Shown piece after piece: positions 59,691-64,000 of a stretch of DNA of 64,000 bases. Position 1 is the stretch's first letter. Each line of letters opens with the position of its first letter. The stretch is from positions 1 to 64,000 of the forward strand of contig CABJAM010000011.1 of the NCBI GenBank assembly GCA_902363555.1, in the 5' to 3' direction. Position numbers and translations under genes: made by a program. This stretch comes from Lachnospiraceae bacterium. Its GTDB lineage: Bacteria; Bacillota; Clostridia; Lachnospirales; Lachnospiraceae. Below the pieces are notes generated by a model, which was not told the DNA's origin, searched no databases, and saw nothing but the letters and a program-made list of their open reading frames with translations.

Positions 59691-59719
59691 ATAATAACAT
59701 ATCGAACATATTTTTGCAA
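59691..59719 (-). promoter_or_regulatory. Promoter of lexA
   Basis: On the minus strand, TTGCAA (59714-59719), a 17-base spacer and TATTAT (59691-59696). Its spacer contains AAATATGTTCG, resembling the SOS boxes upstream of yneA, so self-repression is plausible. Confidence 0.55.
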
Positions 59720-59855
59720 ACATTTGTTTTGTTATTATTTGGGAACAATACGGATTATTTAAACGTACGAGCAATTATAGTTACCTAGTTACTGTTTGTT
59801 GCGCTCATGCCGTTCACTATGCCAAGCAGCCCAAATTTACGAGCGACCCAAAATA

Positions 59856-59869
59856 CGAAAATATGTTCG
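59856..59869. promoter_or_regulatory. SOS-box-like site, one mismatch
   Basis: CGAAAATATGTTCG resembles the Gram-positive SOS box CGAACNNNNGTTCG with one changed base. It lies just before the yneA -35 box. Confidence 0.5.
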
Positions 59870-59877
59870 ATTTGCTA

Positions 59878-59906
59878 TTGACAAAGGAACGTCTGTTCGC
59901 TATAAT
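59878..59906 (+). promoter_or_regulatory. Promoter of the yneA-like gene containing an SOS box
   Basis: TTGACA at 59878-59883, a 17-base spacer and TATAAT at 59901-59906, a consensus promoter. A perfect GAACGTCTGTTC box (59887-59898) fills the spacer, and a third near-match (AAACAAACGTTC, 59915-59926) lies just after the -10. LexA bound here should block transcription. Confidence 0.8.
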
Positions 59907-59981
59907 ATGAATACAAACAAACGTTCTGTATTTTTCGACATTCGATGTCATTTATAAATGAATACTAAGGGGGAGATTTTG

Positions 59982-60302
59982 ATGAGTTACAACGTGAAAA
60001 AAAGACTGTTTACTGTGATTATCATTCTGGCGCTTGTTTTTATAATGGTCTTTGTCTTTGGCGGCACAAAGGTTTCTGCGGATACAAACCTGCGTGTGAA
60101 TGAACGCAAGTACTTTACCAGCTATGTGGTCCAAAGCGGCGATACACTGTGGGATATTGCCGGGAATTACATGACAAAGGAATATCGTGACCGGAATGAA
60201 TATATAAAAGAGGTGGCTCTGTCCAATCAGATGGAATCTTATGATATCCGCCCCGGACAGTTGATCCTGCTGCCATACTACGCGGACGCCCCGCTGTATT
60301 AA
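59982..60302 (+). CDS. yneA: YneA-like SOS cell-division inhibitor (LysM protein)
   Basis: The 106-residue protein has one N-terminal membrane helix (about 8-28, FTVIIILALVFIMVFVFGG) and a C-terminal LysM domain (about 48-100, VVQSGDTLWDIAGNYM...IRPGQLILLP). This architecture, its place divergent from lexA, and a LexA box inside the promoter match YneA, which delays septation after DNA damage. The ATG at 59982 follows AAGGGGGAG; an upstream in-frame ATG at 59958 has none. Sequence similarity alone would not prove orthology. Confidence 0.82.
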   Translation: MSYNVKKRLFTVIIILALVFIMVFVFGGTKVSADTNLRVNERKYFTSYVVQSGDTLWDIAGNYMTKEYRDRNEYIKEVALSNQMESYDIRPGQLILLPYYADAPLY

Positions 60303-60334
60303 ACCTGCTGTATGAATGCCCTGGCATCATTTCC

Positions 60335-60352
60335 ATAACTGTTCGGCCCCTC
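60335..60352 (+). repeat. AACTGTTCGGCCCCTC motif, second copy
   Basis: TAACTGTTCGGCCCCTC is identical to 20897-20913. It follows the yneA stop by about 30 bases; no T-run follows. Confidence 0.5.
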
Positions 60353-60467
60353 CGAATGGTTACACATTCGGTTGATCTGCTCTATTAAAGCACTAAAAGG
60401 GCTGGTTATTACCTGCATTATCTGCTAGAATATACTGTATGAATAATTAAGGAACGGAGCAGATTTC

Positions 60468-61526
60468 ATGGCAAGTATATACGATATAGCAAAGGTGGCC
60501 GGTGTTTCATATTCCACAGTTTCACTGATTTTAAACAACCGGGGAGACGATGTACGCATTTCCAAAAAGACCCAGGAGAGGGTCAAAAAGATTGCAAAGG
60601 ATATGGGCTATGTGCCGAATATAAACGCGCGTAAACTGATTTCCAAAAATATAAAGAATTTACCGGAGATCGCCCTGTTCTGGTCGCCAACTCAGCACCC
60701 GATTTTTCTTAACGATATGATCAGCAGGATGAACGCCCTGATAAAGCAGAAGTCCATACAGCCCATGAGCGTGACGATCTATCCATTTGAGACTGATCAG
60801 CTCTATAAGATGGAAAAAATACTGTGTGGGAATTTTGCCCACGGCATCATTATTCCGGCCGCCAGTGATGAGGATGTTAATTATTTGAAGCAGATGGATA
60901 TCAGGACACCGGTCATTAACTTATACAGTGATATAGCCAAATACCATTCCGTAGATACAGACAGTTACCTGAACGGGTATACGGCCGCAAAAATATTTGA
61001 TGAACAGAATATTAAAAAAGTCGGTATTGTTGAAAACGTCTATCAGTCCGTAAGCTCCTCGGAAAGAGTGCGCGGCTTTAAGGACTATTGCAGTGCGCAT
61101 CATATGGAAATCATTGTTGATTTGGCACAAATTCCGGAGGGGGATTTCCACATCGACACCGCATTAAACCGTTATCAAAAAGGGCGGAGTATTGTTGAAA
61201 AGCTTCTGGAAGAGAATCTGCTGCCGCAGGGTCTTTTTATCCAGGAAGATGACAGTGCCAGAGGTATCTATTCGTCTCTGCGCAGCCATAATATACGCGT
61301 TCCGGAGGATGTGGCGGTGATTTGCTACGGCTATAACAGCAAGGAGAACGAGGAGGAGAACCGTCTGACCATGATTGAATTCCCCATAGAAGCACTGGCG
61401 ATTAAAACATGGGGGCTTATGAATCAGATTCTTGATGGCTCGATCACGACGCCTACCCGGATCGTATGTCCCACAACGGTACACTTTGGCCGAAGCTGTC
61501 CAAAACCAAAGACATGGGATGAGTAA
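60468..61526 (+). CDS. LacI-family transcriptional regulator
   Basis: The 352-residue protein has a LacI helix-turn-helix at the start (ASIYDIAKVAGVSYSTVSLIL) and a periplasmic-binding-protein-like ligand domain (about 62-345). GGAGCAG precedes the ATG. Two palindromes with cores of GCTAAATGCATTTAGC type lie 150-260 bases downstream, upstream of the ABC transporter. Local repression of the transporter is inferred. The inducer is unknown, perhaps a sugar or oligosaccharide. Confidence 0.88.
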   Translation: MASIYDIAKVAGVSYSTVSLILNNRGDDVRISKKTQERVKKIAKDMGYVPNINARKLISKNIKNLPEIALFWSPTQHPIFLNDMISRMNALIKQKSIQPMSVTIYPFETDQLYKMEKILCGNFAHGIIIPAASDEDVNYLKQMDIRTPVINLYSDIAKYHSVDTDSYLNGYTAAKIFDEQNIKKVGIVENVYQSVSSSERVRGFKDYCSAHHMEIIVDLAQIPEGDFHIDTALNRYQKGRSIVEKLLEENLLPQGLFIQEDDSARGIYSSLRSHNIRVPEDVAVICYGYNSKENEEENRLTMIEFPIEALAIKTWGLMNQILDGSITTPTRIVCPTTVHFGRSCPKPKTWDE

Positions 61527-61637
61527 ATTCTTTTTCAACTGCCACGAAAAAGATAAAATTTTTCTTTGAAAAGTTCACAAAAAATGAACCTTCCAATTGT
61601 ACTTTTTGTAGAAAAATATAATTATCGCTTATATATA

Positions 61638-61667
61638 TTGCAATTGCGAATAAATATGTTATTATAA
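61638..61667 (+). promoter_or_regulatory. Promoter of the ABC transporter operon
   Basis: TTGCAA at 61638-61643, then TATTAT at 61660-61665 or TTATAA at 61662-61667 with a 16 or 18 base spacer. Operator 1 begins seven bases downstream. Confidence 0.5.
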
Positions 61668-61673
61668 GACCAT

Positions 61674-61689
61674 GCTAAATGCATTTTGC
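61674..61689 (+). promoter_or_regulatory. LacI-type operator 1
   Basis: GCTAAATGCATTTTGC is a 16-base palindrome with one mismatch, close to the expected transcription start. It pairs with the perfect operator at 61770. Confidence 0.65.
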
Positions 61690-61769
61690 AAATATGAATT
61701 GCCAAGCCGCCCCCTGTGGTTACAGTAAATCTTATTTGCGTATCATTTAGCATAAACTTATATTCATTT

Positions 61770-61785
61770 GCTAAATGCATTTAGC
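61770..61785 (+). promoter_or_regulatory. LacI-type operator 2
   Basis: GCTAAATGCATTTAGC is a perfect 16-base palindrome, 22 bases before the lipoprotein ATG. Its centre lies 96 bases (about nine helical turns) from operator 1, suiting DNA looping. Confidence 0.7.
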
Positions 61786-61806
61786 TAAAGATTGGAGGAG
61801 AACTAT

Positions 61807-63489
61807 ATGAAAAAAAGAGTACTGGCTATTATTATGGCGGCAGTTATGGTGATGGGGGCCCTAACGGCATGTGGCGGTTCAAGCTCGGGAAATGGAGCAA
61901 AGGATACGCAGGCATCGACGACGGGGAGTAACGAGACAAACAAGAAAACAGAAGATACACAATCCGGTGACAGCGATTTGGCGTCTTCCGATACAGGCAG
62001 TGAGGAACAGGGGAATGCCGGAGCCGCAGGGGATATAAAGACTGGCGGTGTCGTAAAACTGGGTACACCGGCGGTCGTCGTTAATCTGGGCTATCCGGGG
62101 AAGCTGTCAACATTTATTGAACTATCTTTTGCCCAGCCAGCGGTTGAACCTTTATGCAGATATACTAAGGAAGGGGAATTAACCCCCTGGTTATGTGATT
62201 CCTATGATCTGGACGCCGATACGCTGACGTTAACTGTAAAGCTGAAGGAAGGAATCTTATTCCATGATGGAACGCCGTTTAATGCGGAGGCTGTCAAATG
62301 GAACTGGGAAGAATTTTCGGCACAGGGAAGAAGCGAAATTACAGTAATCGAGTCGATCGAGTGTCCGGATGAGTATACGGTTGTGGCACATCTGAGTACA
62401 TGGGATAATACTATCGCAGATAACGCTCTGTATCAGGCCGGTTTTATGTTTTCACCGACCTACGGCAAGGAAAACGGTGTTGACGCGGCCAACAGTCATC
62501 CGGTGGGGACAGGACCATTTGTTTTTAAGGAATGGCAGAAGGATGTCAAGTTGGTCTATGAAAAAAATGATAATTACCGGATCAAAGGGCAGCCATACCT
62601 GGACGGTATCGAAATCGAATTTATTGGTGATGCGAACACACTGACAACGGCTTATCAGGCTGGCGAGATCGACGCCATGATTATGATCACCAGCGATGTA
62701 CTTACTATCATGGAAGCTACCGGCGAGACAGCTCTGACAGCGGAAGGTCTGACGGGTGGGGCTGCGATCAGCATGGTTGCTTTCGGATGCACCGATGACA
62801 ATTCTCCATGTAAGGATCTTCTCGTAAGACAGGCATTCTGCCATGCGGTTGACTGGGAAACCTTATGTACGGCCTCCGGCGGTTTGTATTATACAAATCA
62901 ATGGGCAGTTCCCGGCTCCTGGTCTTATAATGAAGAAACCATTGGCTATCCTTATGACGTGGAAAAGGCGAAGAAGCTGCTGGCTCAGGCCGGATATCCC
63001 GATGGTGTGGAAATCAATTGCTATACGCTGGAGAACAATTCTACACAGGCAACAATGCTTCAGCAGTTTGTCGCTGAGGCCGGAATAACATTAAATATTC
63101 AGAGCATCGACCAGGCCAGACAGGATGAAATGTCCGGACTTAATGGCAACTGGGATGGAATTATGCTCTCCGCCGGTCGGGCTGACGTGGAAATTGCATC
63201 TATTTATGGCCGTTCCTTCACAGATGAAGGTGTTCGCTATGTCGGCGGCTTCCTTCACCCCGATGATCTGGTAAAGCTTATTACGGATGCGAAAGCAGCA
63301 AAAACTCAGGATGAGAGAGCTGCTTACTGCAAACAGATGGCTAAAATGATCATTGATGATTATTGTATGGTTGCGCCTATTGGCATCGCCGCCAGTAATT
63401 ATTATGAGAGAGATTATATAAAAGATTTGGGTATCAATCAGACGCATCTTGTTTTATGGACGCCGGAGCAATGCTGGTTAGATAAGTAA
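61807..63489 (+). CDS. ABC transporter substrate-binding lipoprotein (peptide/opine/nickel family 5)
   Basis: The 560-residue exported lipoprotein has lipobox LTAC near residue 20. After a Ser/Thr/Asn-rich spacer comes the SBP family 5 fold (about 70-560): LTLTVKLKEGILFHDGTPF, HPVGTGPFVFKEW, LVRQAFCHAVDWETL, and WTPEQCWLD at the end. Substrates of this family include peptides, glycans, and metals in complex; the control by a LacI regulator hints at a sugar-linked substrate. GGAGGAG precedes the ATG at 61807. The permease starts 55 bases later. Confidence 0.9.
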   Translation: MKKRVLAIIMAAVMVMGALTACGGSSSGNGAKDTQASTTGSNETNKKTEDTQSGDSDLASSDTGSEEQGNAGAAGDIKTGGVVKLGTPAVVVNLGYPGKLSTFIELSFAQPAVEPLCRYTKEGELTPWLCDSYDLDADTLTLTVKLKEGILFHDGTPFNAEAVKWNWEEFSAQGRSEITVIESIECPDEYTVVAHLSTWDNTIADNALYQAGFMFSPTYGKENGVDAANSHPVGTGPFVFKEWQKDVKLVYEKNDNYRIKGQPYLDGIEIEFIGDANTLTTAYQAGEIDAMIMITSDVLTIMEATGETALTAEGLTGGAAISMVAFGCTDDNSPCKDLLVRQAFCHAVDWETLCTASGGLYYTNQWAVPGSWSYNEETIGYPYDVEKAKKLLAQAGYPDGVEINCYTLENNSTQATMLQQFVAEAGITLNIQSIDQARQDEMSGLNGNWDGIMLSAGRADVEIASIYGRSFTDEGVRYVGGFLHPDDLVKLITDAKAAKTQDERAAYCKQMAKMIIDDYCMVAPIGIAASNYYERDYIKDLGINQTHLVLWTPEQCWLDK

Positions 63490-63544
63490 TAACCCTTCAG
63501 ACGCTGTGAACGGTTACGACAGATAATTACAATGAGGTAAATTT

Positions 63545-64000
63545 ATGGGAAGGTATATTGCAAAACGGTTCGGCCAGGCGGTCCTGGTGCTGTTTTTAGT
63601 CTCGCTTTTTACATATTTTCTGTTATATATGATGCCGGGCGACCCGGTGTATGCCATGCTTGGCGGAGATATTACCCAGGAACAGTACGACATTGCATAT
63701 GCACAGATGCGGCTTGGTGATCCGGTAATTGTACGCTATGTACGCTGGCTGGGGGATTTTGTCACAGGACAGTGGGGAACCTCCTTTAAATATTCCGAAT
63801 CGGTGCTGGATCTTATTGCGGTACGCCTTCCGGTAACGATGTATTTGGGCGTACTGTCCATTATTATAAGCACGCTGCTTGGCATTTTGTTTGGCGTAGT
63901 GTGCGGTACAAAGCGGGGGAAGGCGGCCGATTCCATATTGACGACCTGTGCCAATTTCGGCGCGGTGATGCCGGCGTTTTGGATGGCGGTGCTGGGAATG
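63545..64000 (+). CDS. ABC transporter permease, DppB/OppB type (partial, runs off the right edge)
   Basis: The 152 visible residues show the usual opening of DppB-type permeases (MGRYIAKRFGQAVLVLFLVSL), the MMPGDP segment, GDFVTGQWGTSFKYSESV and RLPVTMYLG, with at least two membrane helices. GAGGTAAATTT precedes the ATG. The gene continues past base 64000; the second permease and ATPases are expected beyond. Confidence 0.93.
   Translation, partial: MGRYIAKRFGQAVLVLFLVSLFTYFLLYMMPGDPVYAMLGGDITQEQYDIAYAQMRLGDPVIVRYVRWLGDFVTGQWGTSFKYSESVLDLIAVRLPVTMYLGVLSIIISTLLGILFGVVCGTKRGKAADSILTTCANFGAVMPAFWMAVLGM

Noticed and set aside
63736..63954. Small minus-strand frame opposite the permease
   Set aside because: Antisense to a conserved DppB-type permease; no independent support.

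Overview
The window reads as a chromosomal segment of a low-to-mid GC, Gram-positive anaerobe of the Clostridia, most likely Lachnospiraceae. The evidence is the gene content: an Isc-type iron-sulfur operon led by an Rrf2 regulator, a PPi-type phosphofructokinase, a TIGR03960/TIGR03936 pair ahead of RNase E/G, an L27 protein with a cleavable N-terminus next to its protease Prp, and a YneA-like SOS gene divergent from lexA. Assignments rest on reading the translated sequence; no database search was run.

Layout. 1-800: the tail of an IS3-family transposase and its right end, abutting a large nested palindrome and a very C-rich tract. 0.8-10.6 kb: a polyphosphate-dependent AMP kinase (two PPK2 domains), tRNA-Arg, a secreted low-complexity protein, rluF, ligA, then iscR-iscS-iscU-mnmA and a CBS-domain gene. 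10.6-19.5 kb: highly expressed housekeeping genes, with glycolysis (gap, pgk, tpiA, gpmI; no enolase here), then secG-rnr-smpB-ssrA. 19.6-24.4 kb: accessory material, with two tRNAs, a LysR regulator, a DUF6076-like protein, an AT-rich alpha/beta hydrolase and a DUF3783-alcohol dehydrogenase fusion. 24.5-35.3 kb: an orphan zinc-finger anti-sigma-like membrane protein overlapping polA, coaE, a cell-wall hydrolase under candidate WalR boxes, a WalJ-like hydrolase, the ACT/DUF711 pair, a dipeptidase and a HAD phosphatase.

35.3-45.5 kb is signalling-rich. It holds a GGDEF-PAS-GGDEF-EAL protein, a MerR regulator with a matching 19-bp-spacer promoter in front of a DapB-like dehydrogenase, and a tightly overlapping three-gene operon: solute-binding lipoprotein, hybrid histidine kinase and double-HD (HD-GYP) protein. 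45.7-57.3 kb returns to conserved genes: a PcsB/EnvC-like M23 protein, the radical SAM/DUF2344/RNase G set, a PAP2 phosphatase, a cytidylate-kinase-like protein, L21-Prp-L27, obgE, yhbY, nadD, yqeK and rsfS. 57.5-64 kb holds a PPi-type phosphofructokinase, lexA with divergent yneA, a LacI regulator with two palindromic operators, and the start of a peptide-type ABC transporter that runs off the window.

Two non-coding themes recur. One is a dispersed GC-rich repeat (core GCGAAGCAACGAGCC plus two hairpins), always on the + strand and usually directly after a terminator T-run. The other is a short motif GTAACNGTTC (or its complement) found in many intergenic gaps. These two repeats, the palindrome at 301-569, the SBP-kinase-HD operon and the DUF3783-dehydrogenase fusion are the least conventional items.
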